Assembly (NCBI GenBank): GCA_964608315.1
Contig: CAZSNF010000011.1
Location: 34,236 to 98,235 of the forward strand
Length of the DNA stretch: 64,000 nucleotides
Direction: 5' to 3'
DNA from: VXPQ01 sp964608315
GTDB taxonomy: Bacteria; Bacteroidota; Rhodothermia; Rhodothermales; VXPQ01
Numbering within the stretch: the first letter of the stretch is position 1; each line of letters begins with the position of its first letter. The notes under the pieces were generated by a model. That model worked only from the letters and a program-made list of their open reading frames with translations, was not told where the DNA came from and did no database searches. The position numbers and the translations under genes are program-made. Below, in pieces: positions 43,683 through 52,309 of this stretch.

Positions 43683-44859
43683 CGCAAAACAGCGGTCCGC
43701 GAGGCCAGAACGCGGTATGCCTGACCCTGAAGCGCCGGATCGCGAAGAACGACGGGCGATGGTTGCGCTTTCGCTGGTTCCTGGCGTCGGGTCGGGGCGC
43801 CTGCGGGGCCTTATGTCGCGCATGGGCTCGGCCCGGGCCGTGCTGGACGCTTCGGCGGCGGCGCTTGCGTCCGTTCCCGGCATCGGACGGGAGCTGACGA
43901 TGCAGATCGCCGCCGCTCGTTGCGGAGAGGCGGTCGAGAAACAGTTTGATCGCGCCGAAGAAATTGGCGCGGAGATGGTGGCCCTTGGGGATGCGAACTA
44001 CCCTTTTTTGTTGCGCCAGATAGACGATCCGCCCGCGTTCCTGTGGATGCGGGGGAGTTTGCCTTTCGGAGAGGGGCCGGCGCGGGCATTGGCTGTGGTG
44101 GGTACGCGGCGCATGTCGCCGTACGGCTTGCGCGTGACGGGCGAGCTGACCGAGGCGCTTGTTCGGGAGGGATTTGCGATCGTGAGCGGTTTGGCTTATG
44201 GGGTCGATGCGGCGGCGCATCAGGCGGCGCTGGATGCGGGCGGGCGTACGATCGCCGTGCTGGGTTCGGGTATCGACCGGGTATATCCGGCGCGGCATCG
44301 CGGTCTTGCCGAAGCCCTGATCGCCAAAGGCGCCTTGTTGTCCGAATACGCCATGGGGGCGGCGCCGGACGGGCCGCATTTTCCGCGCCGAAACCGGATT
44401 GTGAGCGGCCTTGCCCTCGGCGCTCTGATCGTGGAGGCCTATGAAGAGGGCGGTGCGTTGATTACGGCCCGCCTTGCGGTGGAGCAGAACCGGGAAGCGT
44501 TCGCAGCGCCGGGAAGCATACACAGTCCGGCCAGCGCGGGCGTACATCGACTGATCCAGAAGGGAGAGGCCAAACTGGTTCAGTGCGTCGAAGATATTCT
44601 GGAAGAATTGCAGATTGCGCCGGAGGCGATATCTGCGCCCGCGAAGCCGGCGCCTGCGCTTGCCGCAGAGGAAAAGGTTTTGTGCCGGGCCCTCGCCGCC
44701 GCTGCGGGCCCGTTGCATATCAATACGTTGTGCCTGACTGCGAAGATGGATCCGGCGGCGGCCCTTGCGCACTTGCTCGATCTTGAACTGAAAGGCGTGG
44801 TCAAGCAGATGGCGGGCAAGAAATTCTTCCTGATCGCGGGGGTGGATGCGTCAACATGA
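43669..44859 (+). CDS. dprA: DNA-processing protein DprA
   Basis: DprA binds incoming single-stranded DNA and loads RecA in natural transformation. The 396-residue product has an N-terminal helix-hairpin-helix region (LSLVPGVGSGRLRGLMSRMG, SVPGIGRELTMQI), a Rossmann DprA core (AVVGTRRMSPYG, IVSGLAYGVDAAAHQAAL, VLGSGIDRVYPARH, SEYAMGAAPDGPHFPRRNRIVSGLA) and a C-terminal winged-helix segment. ATG 43669 lies within obg. Confidence 0.94.
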   Translation: MARNNAKQRSARPERGMPDPEAPDREERRAMVALSLVPGVGSGRLRGLMSRMGSARAVLDASAAALASVPGIGRELTMQIAAARCGEAVEKQFDRAEEIGAEMVALGDANYPFLLRQIDDPPAFLWMRGSLPFGEGPARALAVVGTRRMSPYGLRVTGELTEALVREGFAIVSGLAYGVDAAAHQAALDAGGRTIAVLGSGIDRVYPARHRGLAEALIAKGALLSEYAMGAAPDGPHFPRRNRIVSGLALGALIVEAYEEGGALITARLAVEQNREAFAAPGSIHSPASAGVHRLIQKGEAKLVQCVEDILEELQIAPEAISAPAKPAPALAAEEKVLCRALAAAAGPLHINTLCLTAKMDPAAALAHLLDLELKGVVKQMAGKKFFLIAGVDAST

Positions 44860-44886
44860 AAACATGAGCGCGCCGGCTGCAATCCT

Positions 44887-45987
44887 ATGCCTGAAGAACG
44901 GGTCGAACAAATCGTGACGCTTGAGGTGCCTGCCGGTTACGCGGAACGTATCCGCATCGACCGGTATCTTGCCCGGTTCTTGCCGAACGTATCCCGGACC
45001 AAAGTGCGCCAGGGTATCGAAGACGGCCGGGTAGCGGTGAATGGCGTTGCGGTCGGCAAGCCGTCCCATGTCGTTCAGGCGGGCGACAGGATCGTATGCG
45101 CGCTCTTGCGCCCGCCTCCCATCGAAGCCCGCCCCGAACCGATTCCCCTGAATATTGCGTACGAAGACGACGCCGTGATTGTGGTGAACAAACCCGCCGG
45201 CATGGTGACGCACCCCGCGTACGGACATCGTACGGGAACCCTGGTGAATGCGCTGCTGCACCATGTCGGCGCCGGTCCGATTCGCATGGACGCCGACCCG
45301 GATAGCGAGTCCCTTTCCGGCGACGACATGAAAGGCGTCGGACTTTCCGCCTTGCATGCGCTTCCGGATCGCAGGGACAATCCGGCGATTCGTCCGGGCG
45401 TCGTGCACCGCCTCGACAAAAATACGTCCGGCCTGCTGGTTGTCGCCAAAGACGACGTATCTCATCGCCATCTGGCGCGGCAATTCGCGGAACGCGCCAT
45501 CGCGCGGCGGTATCTTGCGGTGTTGTGGGGCGCTCCGGATCCGCCCGCCGGCCGTATCGAAGGCGCTATCGGGCGCGATCCCCGCGACCGAAAACGGATG
45601 GCTATCGTTTCTTCGGACAAGGGCAAGCACGCCGTCACGCATTACGAAACGCTGGAGTATCTGGATCATGCCGTACTGGCTGCTTTTCGCCTGGAGACGG
45701 GGCGGACGCATCAGATTCGCGTGCATGCGCAACATATGGGACACCCTGTGTTCGGGGACGAGACGTATGGCGGGCGGGCCGTGCGATTCGGTCCGGTTTC
45801 GGGAAACCGCAAGGCGTTCGCGGAGAATCTTTTCGCCCGCCTCGACAGGCAGGCCCTGCATGCGGAAACGCTGGCGTTCGTACATCCCCGGACCGGAGAA
45901 AGCGTATCGTTTCGTGCCGACATGCCGGCGGACATGCAGTATGTCGTCGAGCGTTTGCGCCGCGCAGGCCGCGTCAGTGGGGGATGA
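44887..45987 (+). CDS. rluD: RluA/RluD-family 23S rRNA pseudouridine synthase
   Basis: The 366-residue product has an N-terminal S4 RNA-binding domain (RIDRYLARFLPNVSRTKVRQGIEDGRVAVNG) and the catalytic core with VHRLDKNTSGLLVVAKDD, whose Asp is the nucleophile, plus RRYLAVLWG and LETGRTHQIRVHAQHMGHPV. A polar stretch of about 35 residues (DADPDSESLSGDD... RDNPAIRPG) lies just before the catalytic motif. The RluD identity is by best resemblance; other RluA-family targets are possible. Confidence 0.88.
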   Translation: MPEERVEQIVTLEVPAGYAERIRIDRYLARFLPNVSRTKVRQGIEDGRVAVNGVAVGKPSHVVQAGDRIVCALLRPPPIEARPEPIPLNIAYEDDAVIVVNKPAGMVTHPAYGHRTGTLVNALLHHVGAGPIRMDADPDSESLSGDDMKGVGLSALHALPDRRDNPAIRPGVVHRLDKNTSGLLVVAKDDVSHRHLARQFAERAIARRYLAVLWGAPDPPAGRIEGAIGRDPRDRKRMAIVSSDKGKHAVTHYETLEYLDHAVLAAFRLETGRTHQIRVHAQHMGHPVFGDETYGGRAVRFGPVSGNRKAFAENLFARLDRQALHAETLAFVHPRTGESVSFRADMPADMQYVVERLRRAGRVSGG

Positions 45988-46024
45988 ATATTGCTGCGCA
46001 GCGAACAAGGCGCAATGCAGAACG

Positions 46025-46194
46025 TTAAGGATGCTCTGATCAAATCTGTTTCGATCAGCGCTTCGCGTTCGTGCATACAGGACATTGTGATGGCCTCGTT
46101 AAAATCAGCGGCGAGCGTGCGGATTTGGGCATGGCGGACGTGAAGCGCCCCTCGCAGCCTCTGAACTTTGCAGATTTAATCAGAGTATCCTTAA
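46025..46194. mobile_element. TTAAGG element, short form lacking the hairpin (170 bp)
   Basis: Ends TTAAGGATGCTCTGATCAAA and TTTAATCAGAGTATCCTTAA. Inside, GTGAAGCGCCC joins directly to CTCGCAGCCTCTGAACTTTG, so the core hairpin is precisely missing. The copy at 59212-59383 has the same junction. It lies between rluD and hisS. Confidence 0.85.
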
Positions 46195-46255
46195 GGGTAC
46201 CTTCGTCCGCCTGCCCTGGCATTCCCTGACTCCTTCCCGTTTCTGCGCATTTTTT

Positions 46256-47614
46256 GTGGCGAAGACCTGGCGGAACATACGCGGCACGTTTGATATTTTG
46301 CCCTGGCCGTCGGTGGCGGACGGAGCTGCCGTGCCCGGCAGCGCGGCCTGGCGGCATGTCGAGGACGTGATTCGCCAGACGATGGCCCGTTTCCGTTTCG
46401 AGGAAATTCGTACGCCGGTTCTGGAAGAGGAGGGCTTGATTGCCCGGGGCGTCGGCGAGGCGACGGATATCGTCGCCAGGGAAATGTTCGTGGTGGATCG
46501 GGGGAGCGACAGGTATGTGCTGCGCCCCGAAGTGACGGCGCCTGTAATGCGCTCCTGGCTCCAGCATCGTCTCGAACAGCGCGGCGGAGTCCAGCGTCTC
46601 TACTACATCGGTCCGTGTTTTCGGGCGGAGCGCCCCCAGAAGGGGAGGTATCGGCAATTTCACCAGTTCGGATGCGAAATCGTCGGGTCGGACGACCCGC
46701 GGGCCGACGCCGAAGCCATTGCGCTCATGTTGACCGTATACGATGCGTTCGGCGTGACGGGGAGCCGCCTCCGCATTAATACGCTGGGCCTTCCGGAAGA
46801 GCGTCGGCGGTACGCGCAAGCGCTGCAAGCCTGGCTGGAGCCGCATCGGAACGCGCTTTCGGAAACCGGTCGGCGTCGGCTCGACAACAATCCGCTTCGC
46901 CTGCTCGACACGAAAGACGAGCGCGAGCAAGCGTTGCTCCGGGATGCTCCCATGCTCGTCGATTTTACGGGCGAGCAAACCCGAAGCCGGTATGAAAACG
47001 TAAAGCAGTGCCTGGATCAGGCGGGGATCGATTTCGTGGAGGACGGCATGCTGGTTCGAGGGCTGGATTATTACATGCATACGGCGTTCGAACTGGAAAG
47101 CCCGGACCTGGGGGCGCAAAGCGCGCTGGCGGGCGGCGGCAGATACGACTTGCTGGGCGCAGCCCTCGGGTCTTCCCGCCCTGCGCCGGGAACAGGGTTC
47201 GCCGCCGGAATGGAGCGATTGTTTCTGGCGCTGGATGCGCAAGGACTGTCCGTTCCGGAAGCGGATCCCGTGAACGTTTTTCTGGTGGCGCTCGGGAGCG
47301 AGGCGCAGCATTGGGCGTTTCGGGAAGCCCAGCGTTTGCGGCAGCGGGGCATGTCGGCAAGTTTCGACCTGAAGGGTCGCTCCATGAAGGCGCAAATGCG
47401 CGAGGCCCATCGGCAGCGGGCGCTTTTTGCATTGATTGCAGGAGAAGCCGAACTGGCGGCCGGCGTGGTTCAACTGAAAAACATGGATTCCGGCGAGCAG
47501 ATGCAACTCCCTGCGGACGAGGCGCCCGCCCGTATTCTGCGCTGCCTGGGGGACGCCCGCGCCGACAAGGCGTCTGCCCCGATTCCTTGCCAGCCCGCCC
47601 CTCGCAGCCTCTGA
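46256..47614 (+). CDS. hisS: Histidyl-tRNA synthetase with element-derived C-terminus
   Basis: HisRS charges tRNA-His. The 452-residue product has class II motif 2 (YYIGPCFRAERPQKGRYRQFHQFG), the His-specific LVRGLDYYMHTAFELES and a C-terminal anticodon-binding domain (FDLKGRSMKAQMREAHRQRALFALIAGEAE). The last residues PIPCQPAPRSL and the stop TGA are encoded by a repeat-element fragment (CCTTGCCAGCCCGCCCCTCG...), so the native tail was replaced or extended. GTG 46256 is used as start; SD is not evident. Confidence 0.94.
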   Translation: MAKTWRNIRGTFDILPWPSVADGAAVPGSAAWRHVEDVIRQTMARFRFEEIRTPVLEEEGLIARGVGEATDIVAREMFVVDRGSDRYVLRPEVTAPVMRSWLQHRLEQRGGVQRLYYIGPCFRAERPQKGRYRQFHQFGCEIVGSDDPRADAEAIALMLTVYDAFGVTGSRLRINTLGLPEERRRYAQALQAWLEPHRNALSETGRRRLDNNPLRLLDTKDEREQALLRDAPMLVDFTGEQTRSRYENVKQCLDQAGIDFVEDGMLVRGLDYYMHTAFELESPDLGAQSALAGGGRYDLLGAALGSSRPAPGTGFAAGMERLFLALDAQGLSVPEADPVNVFLVALGSEAQHWAFREAQRLRQRGMSASFDLKGRSMKAQMREAHRQRALFALIAGEAELAAGVVQLKNMDSGEQMQLPADEAPARILRCLGDARADKASAPIPCQPAPRSL

Positions 47615-47644
47615 GCTTTGCGGACCTAATCCGAGTATCCTTGA
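47581..47644. mobile_element. Right-hand fragment of a TTAAGG element at the hisS 3' end
   Basis: GATTCCTTGCCAGCCCGCCC, CTCGCAGCCTCTGAGCTTTG and CTAATCCGAGTATCCTTGA match the last 64 bases of the full copies. The hairpin 5' arm and left half are absent. It overlaps the hisS coding end by 34 bases and ends 21 bases before lgt. Confidence 0.8.
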
Positions 47645-47665
47645 ACACACGCGACGCCCTGCGCC

Positions 47666-48622
47666 ATGTATCCGCGACTGAGCGACCTTTTTCAGGACCT
47701 TTTCGGCTTCGATTTTCCGTTTCCCATTTATTCGTTCGGGGCGATGGTTGCGGTGGGGGTGATCGTGGGCATGTGGGTAGCGCAGCGCGAACTGGACCGC
47801 ATGCATGGAATTGGCCGCATCGCCAGCGTACGCCTGGGCGGGAAGCGCGGCGGCAAAAAAAAGCGTTCCGCCGGGCAGACCGCCTCGCCTTCCGCATTAA
47901 TGGGTACGGTAACCGTACTGGCTGTGGCGTGCGGGGTCGCCGGGGCCAAGGTTTTTCACATTCTGGAAAATCTGGAAACGTTTTTTGCCGATCCCGCCGG
48001 GATGCTTTTTGCGTCGGGAGGCCTGACGTTCTATGGCGGCCTGATTGCTGCGGGGGTCGCCATTACGCTGTATGTGCGCAAAAAGGGCGTGTCGGGGGCT
48101 GCTTTTGCGGATGCGCTGGCGCCGTCGCTCATGCTTGCCTACGGCGTCGGGCGGATCGGCTGCCATCTTGCCGGCGACGGGGACTGGGGCATACCTGCGG
48201 ATATACTGGCCAAGCCTGGCTGGATTCCCATGTGGTTATGGGCAGAGACCTACCCGAATAATATACTGGGCGTACAGTTGCCGGAGTCAGGGGTGTACCC
48301 TACGTCCATCTACGAATTCCTGATGGCGATGGCGTTGTTCGGGGCGCTATGGGCGCTCCGCAAGCATCCGTATCGCAACGGATGGCTTTTTTCCTGGTAT
48401 CTGATTTTCAATGGGATGGAACGGTTTCTCATCGAGCAGATACGGGTGAATAACAAGTTCGACCTGTTCGGCCTGACCGTTACGCAAGCCGAAGTCATTT
48501 CTCTTGGCGCGTTGCTGATCGGGCTGGTCGGGCTGGCCTATGCCTGGAGGCGAAGAGAGGAAGCCGCGTCGTCCGATCTTGCTTCGCCCGCCCCGGACGT
48601 TCGGACGACTTCAGGGCCTTGA
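47666..48622 (+). CDS. lgt: Prolipoprotein diacylglyceryl transferase
   Basis: Lgt adds diacylglycerol to the lipobox Cys of prelipoproteins in the inner membrane. The 318-residue polytopic protein has GGLTFYGGLIAAG, YGVGRIGCHLAGDGDWG (the essential Arg and Gly region), VYPTSIYEFL and NGMERFLIEQIRVNNKF. Between the first two helices is a basic loop of about 25 residues (GGKRGGKKKRSAGQ). rlmB follows 33 bases later. Confidence 0.95.
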   Translation: MYPRLSDLFQDLFGFDFPFPIYSFGAMVAVGVIVGMWVAQRELDRMHGIGRIASVRLGGKRGGKKKRSAGQTASPSALMGTVTVLAVACGVAGAKVFHILENLETFFADPAGMLFASGGLTFYGGLIAAGVAITLYVRKKGVSGAAFADALAPSLMLAYGVGRIGCHLAGDGDWGIPADILAKPGWIPMWLWAETYPNNILGVQLPESGVYPTSIYEFLMAMALFGALWALRKHPYRNGWLFSWYLIFNGMERFLIEQIRVNNKFDLFGLTVTQAEVISLGALLIGLVGLAYAWRRREEAASSDLASPAPDVRTTSGP

Positions 48623-48655
48623 AATAGCATCCTGAGATGGCGCCTTGAGGTGATC

Positions 48656-49441
48656 ATGCCTTCCGATCAGAATGAAGATTCCCTGTTTGTGTCGGGCCGC
48701 CGCCCGGTCCGAGAGGCGCTTGAGCGCGCGCCGGGCCGGATTGAAAAGGTGTTGCTTCAGCGTTCGGGCGGAGGCGACCTGGTCGAGCTCCGCCGCATGG
48801 CGGCCCGGGCGGGCGTACAGGTGCAGTTCGTTCCGGCAGGGCGGCTCAGGCAATTGGCGCGCGGCGTGGCGCATCAGGGCGCGGCGGCGATCATGGCGCC
48901 CGTATCCTATCTGTCGCTGGACGATCTGCTGGCCTCCGTGGCGCCCATGCTCGAGGATGTGAAGGCGCGCAAGCCCCGGTTGCTCGTACTGGACGGGATG
49001 CAGGATCCGTTCAATTTCGGGGCGGTGTTGCGCAGCGCGGTGGCTTCGGGGGTGGCCGGCGTCGTGACGCCGCGGACGGGCATGGCTCCGCTGAATGGCG
49101 CCGCCATGAAAGCCAGCGCGGGCGCTGCGGACCGCATTCCCATTGCCCGCGCGAGCCGCATGCCGGATGCGATGCATCAGCTCAAGGAGCGGGGATATTG
49201 GGTGGCCGGGGCCGACGCCGGGGGCGACGTCAGCGTATGGGACATGGAATGGGACCGTCCGATGGCGATCGTCATCGGAAATGAAGCCAAGGGTATTCGT
49301 CCGGCGGTTCTCGAAGCGTGCGATTATCGGGTGCGCATTCCCATGCCCGGCCCGGTGGAGTCGCTGAACGCCTCCGTGGCGGCGGGAATTCTTCTTTTCG
49401 CTGCTGCAAGAACGGACGGGGCGTCTTCCTCGCGTTCCTGA
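48656..49441 (+). CDS. rlmB: 23S rRNA (guanosine-2'-O-)-methyltransferase, TrmH/RlmB family
   Basis: The 261-residue SPOUT methyltransferase has the substrate-binding N domain (FVSGRRPVREALERAPGRIEKVLLQR) and the three knot motifs: DPFNFGAVLRSAVASG, AIVIGNEAKGIRP and IPMPGPVESLNASVAAGIL. It methylates a 2'-OH, most likely G2251 of 23S rRNA. ATG 48656 has GAGG seven bases upstream; GTG 48650 is an alternative. The stop TGA overlaps the first bases of the adjacent element fragment (TGAAGGAT). Confidence 0.92.
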   Translation: MPSDQNEDSLFVSGRRPVREALERAPGRIEKVLLQRSGGGDLVELRRMAARAGVQVQFVPAGRLRQLARGVAHQGAAAIMAPVSYLSLDDLLASVAPMLEDVKARKPRLLVLDGMQDPFNFGAVLRSAVASGVAGVVTPRTGMAPLNGAAMKASAGAADRIPIARASRMPDAMHQLKERGYWVAGADAGGDVSVWDMEWDRPMAIVIGNEAKGIRPAVLEACDYRVRIPMPGPVESLNASVAAGILLFAAARTDGASSSRS

Positions 49442-49630
49442 AGGATGTTTGACAACTTGTTGTTCAGGGTCTGCCGCGTTGCTTCGTCATTCCTTGCCAG
49501 CGCGTCCCTCGCAGCCTCTGAACTTTGATCAGAGGCTCCTTGGCAGAAAACACCGTAGATTCGGTGCGTTGCGTACGTGACGCGCCCCTCACAAGCCTTT
49601 GCGCTTTGTGGACTTGATCAGAGCATCCCT
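49440..49630. mobile_element. Composite of TTAAGG element fragments after rlmB
   Basis: The first part contains GCCGCGTTGCTTCGTCATTC and CCAGCGCGTCCCTCGCAGCC, ending TTTGATCAGAGGCTCCTTGG. The second part has AGAAAACACCGTAGATTCGG (inverse of 42439-42573) and a second right end, GACTTGATCAGAGCATCCCT. So a GGAACC-type fragment lies beside a GGATAC-type one. The 79 bases to 49709 hold nothing recognised. Confidence 0.65.
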
Positions 49631-49709
49631 TGCGGAGCCAATCAGAATGCCCCAAAACATTCTTCAGGGCATTTCTCAAGGTATGCTCCAGTCTACCTGG
49701 AAATATCTT

Positions 49710-50909
49710 TCAGGGGCAAGGCTGGAGCGCATGCAGCGAGGGCGCCGCTCCGTAGGTCGCCGTCGGTTCGTATCGCCGGATGCGCAGGAAAAGGCGCCGC
49801 GCCGCGTTTCGCAGGGGCAGAGGCCAGTCCGGCGTTGCGAATTGCAGTCCCTCTGTCAGCGCTTCGACAGGAATTTCAAGCGGCTCCGCCGATGCTGTCG
49901 CCGCGGGCTCTGCTTGCGGCGCGTCCTCCGCAGGGCTCCAGGCGTATGCGTGGAGCGTACCCAGCGCATCGAGTCCTGCGATCCGAATGATTTCGCCCCG
50001 GGACGGCGTGATCAGGGCGGAGCGGGCCACGAGCAATGCTTCCGCCGCGCCCATGTTGGCGAGCGCCCGCACCGCTTCCGCCTGCACGGCCTGGTCCGGG
50101 TCGGTCTGTGCGGCGCGCAAGGCGAGGGCAATCAATGCTGCGCTTGATCTTGCCTGGTCGAGCGAGGCGAACACGGCTTTTCGCACCGCGGGCGAGGGAT
50201 CTTCGCCGGCGACGGCAAGCGCCCGGTCGGCCGCCCCGCCGGAAGCGCGGCGGGCTATGGTTCGCGCGATGGCGGCCCGCACCCGGTTATCCGGCTCTTC
50301 GCTCAGGGCCGTTCGCAGGCCGATGATGAGGGCGGGGTCAGAGGGGAGGGACCGCAAGGCTTCCGCGGCGGCAAGCCGCGCCGCGGGGAAAGAGGCGTAA
50401 CGCAACTGGGCAATCCAGCCCGACGCCGTCTGGTCGACGCGGATTTGCATCGGCGACGGTTCTTCGGGGCGAACCGCCACGAAACGCGCCCTGTACGGGA
50501 AAGGCAGATCGAATGCTTCGGAAGGTCCGCGCAACGTTGCGTCAAAGCGTTCGGTTGCGCCCAGCGCGCCCGCTTCAAGGGCAAGCCGGATCGGATAGGC
50601 CGCCGGTTCGCGCATGGCGTCCGGGATTTCCTCAACAGATACGCGCAGCGTTTGGGAAACACTTTCGTATCGAACGGAAAACACCGGGCGACGCAGCCAG
50701 GCGTTGGCGACGCCGAGCGCATCGACGCCTGTCGCCGCAAGGACGGTTTGTCGCTGGATTTCCCGCGCTTGCCGCATCGTATCCGGTTCGGCGGGCGAAA
50801 CGACGATGCATCCGGGAGCGGGTTGCTCTTGCATTGCGCGTACGGCTTCCGGGCCGGTCGCCTGGATCGCCAGGAAAGCCGCCGCCAGCGCTATTCGGCG
50901 CAGGGGCAA
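49710..50909 (-). CDS. Exported HEAT-repeat protein resembling the C-terminal part of an M1 aminopeptidase
   Basis: From TTG 50909 the 399-residue product begins with a credible signal peptide (MPLRRIALAAAFLAIQATGP). Residues about 60-165 resemble the beta-sandwich region of M1 aminopeptidases (ATGVDALGVANAWLRRPVFSVRYE... FDLPFPYRARFVAVRPEE). The rest is HEAT-like helices (AARLAAAEALRSL, NRVRAAIARTIARRA, PSPAVRKAVFASLDQARS, QAVQAEAVRALANMGAAE). No HExxH or GAMEN motif is present, so it is either a non-catalytic relative or the remnant of a longer gene cut by the element just upstream (50940-51142). Confidence 0.5.
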   Translation of the reverse strand: MPLRRIALAAAFLAIQATGPEAVRAMQEQPAPGCIVVSPAEPDTMRQAREIQRQTVLAATGVDALGVANAWLRRPVFSVRYESVSQTLRVSVEEIPDAMREPAAYPIRLALEAGALGATERFDATLRGPSEAFDLPFPYRARFVAVRPEEPSPMQIRVDQTASGWIAQLRYASFPAARLAAAEALRSLPSDPALIIGLRTALSEEPDNRVRAAIARTIARRASGGAADRALAVAGEDPSPAVRKAVFASLDQARSSAALIALALRAAQTDPDQAVQAEAVRALANMGAAEALLVARSALITPSRGEIIRIAGLDALGTLHAYAWSPAEDAPQAEPAATASAEPLEIPVEALTEGLQFATPDWPLPLRNAARRLFLRIRRYEPTATYGAAPSLHALQPCP

Positions 50910-50939
50910 GGCAAGCCCGCCTCGCCGCCCGCCCTGCCT

Positions 50940-51142
50940 CGAATCCGAAGCAGTGCGGCAGGTCCCGCATAATGAGGAATGACACAGACAGGGCGCCTCT
51001 CGCAGCCTCCCGAAGGGCGCTTCACGCCCGCCCTGCCCCGAATTCGCCGCGTTTTCCGCTGGTTTCAACGACATCGTCGCAAGGTCCCGTACGCGCGCAC
51101 GCGAAGCGCTGGTCGAAACAGATTTAATCAGGGTATTTCCGG
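50940..51142. mobile_element. TTAAGG element with altered left half
   Basis: GCGGCAGGTCCCGCATAATG, AGGAATGACACAGACAGGGC and GCGAAGCGCTGGTCGAAACA match the core and right half; the end is GATTTAATCAGGGTATTTCC. The left terminal repeat is not recognisable. It separates the HEAT-repeat gene from the flippase-like gene, whose stop codon lies 3 bases from its end. Confidence 0.7.
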
Positions 51143-51144
51143 GT

Positions 51145-52266
51145 TCACGGATCTGTTGCATGGCGTTGCGTTTCCTGCTGTTCTGGCGTCGCAGGGTCGG
51201 GCGCGCGCAACCGGGGCCGCCAGGCGCCCTGAAGGACAAGGCATACCCCGCCCGCGGCGACATGCAGCAGCAGCTGGGCGGTATGGCAGAGCACGGCGTA
51301 GGCGGCGGCGGCTTCATGGTTGACGGCGAAAAGGTGAACGAGCGCCTGAATCGTAATATAATGATACGAACCGGTCCCTCCGGGCAACGGAACGAGTACG
51401 CCCAGCGCGCCAAAGATCATGACGATCCACCCGTCGGCCAGAGACAGGGCATAGGCGTCCGTCATATTCAGCATCAGGAAGGGGATGTAGGCCATCAGCA
51501 AGTACAGAAACCACATTGCGGCCGTGCTCCATGCGATGCGCTGTTTTCCGGGTGCGTACAGGATGGTCTCCATGCCTTCCCGAAAAGCCGAAATGGCCTC
51601 CGCGATGCGGGTTTTCAGGGGATTTTTCTTGTGCGCCGCCTCGTTTTTCCCCGCCTTTTTTACGAAAAACATCCAGAACAGCAGTGCGGCGAGCCCAAGC
51701 CCGGCTACGACCGAAATCGTTACGCGCCAGGAAACGATATTCAGTTGCTCGATAGCCGGATCAATCAGAATATCCCTCAGGATGGCCGTACGTCCCGTCA
51801 GCAACAGAAAGGCGCTGCCCAGGCCCATTCCCAGCACGGCGGCGTCGAGCAGGCGTTCCGTAACCACGGTGCCCAGTACGCTGCTGAAGCGCAGGCGGCT
51901 TTGCGCGGAGAGGTTGGCTGTTCGCGCCACCTCGCCCAGCCTGGGGGCGGCGAAGTTGACCATATAGCCGATCATAACCGAGTAAAAGACGGGTTTTATT
52001 CCCGGGAGTCCAGGTTTGTCCGGCCCGGTTTCTGCCGGGGACGAACGTCCGTCGGCAACTTCGGGAAGCGCTTCCATGAGCAATCGCCATCGCCAGGCGC
52101 GCGCAAGCCCGGCAAGCAACGTGACCGCTGCAAGCGCCGGAATCCAGACGTAGTTCGCCGTGCGGAGCGCATCCGCTATGGCGTCCGTATCCATTCCGCG
52201 CAACGCCAGGTACAACAGCAGCGCTGCAAGCGCGAGGCTTCCTGCATATGCGAGGCGGTTGCGCAT
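51145..52266 (-). CDS. Lysylphosphatidylglycerol synthase TM-like / UPF0104 flippase-like membrane protein
   Basis: The 373-residue product has about eight hydrophobic segments and the family landmarks SVMIGYMVNFAAPRLGEVARTANL, VTERLLDAAVLGMGL, and GALGVLVPLPGGTGSYHYI near the C terminus. These match the UPF0104/MprF N-terminal-domain family, implicated in lipid or polyprenol-linked substrate flipping. There is no synthase domain. It follows a class V aminotransferase gene by 43 bases and may be cotranscribed with it. Substrate unknown. Confidence 0.82.
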   Translation of the reverse strand: MRNRLAYAGSLALAALLLYLALRGMDTDAIADALRTANYVWIPALAAVTLLAGLARAWRWRLLMEALPEVADGRSSPAETGPDKPGLPGIKPVFYSVMIGYMVNFAAPRLGEVARTANLSAQSRLRFSSVLGTVVTERLLDAAVLGMGLGSAFLLLTGRTAILRDILIDPAIEQLNIVSWRVTISVVAGLGLAALLFWMFFVKKAGKNEAAHKKNPLKTRIAEAISAFREGMETILYAPGKQRIAWSTAAMWFLYLLMAYIPFLMLNMTDAYALSLADGWIVMIFGALGVLVPLPGGTGSYHYITIQALVHLFAVNHEAAAAYAVLCHTAQLLLHVAAGGVCLVLQGAWRPRLRAPDPATPEQQETQRHATDP

Positions 52267-52309
52267 GGCGTCGGAGGAATAGCGGCTATGGTTTCGAAAG
52301 CGTACTCCG

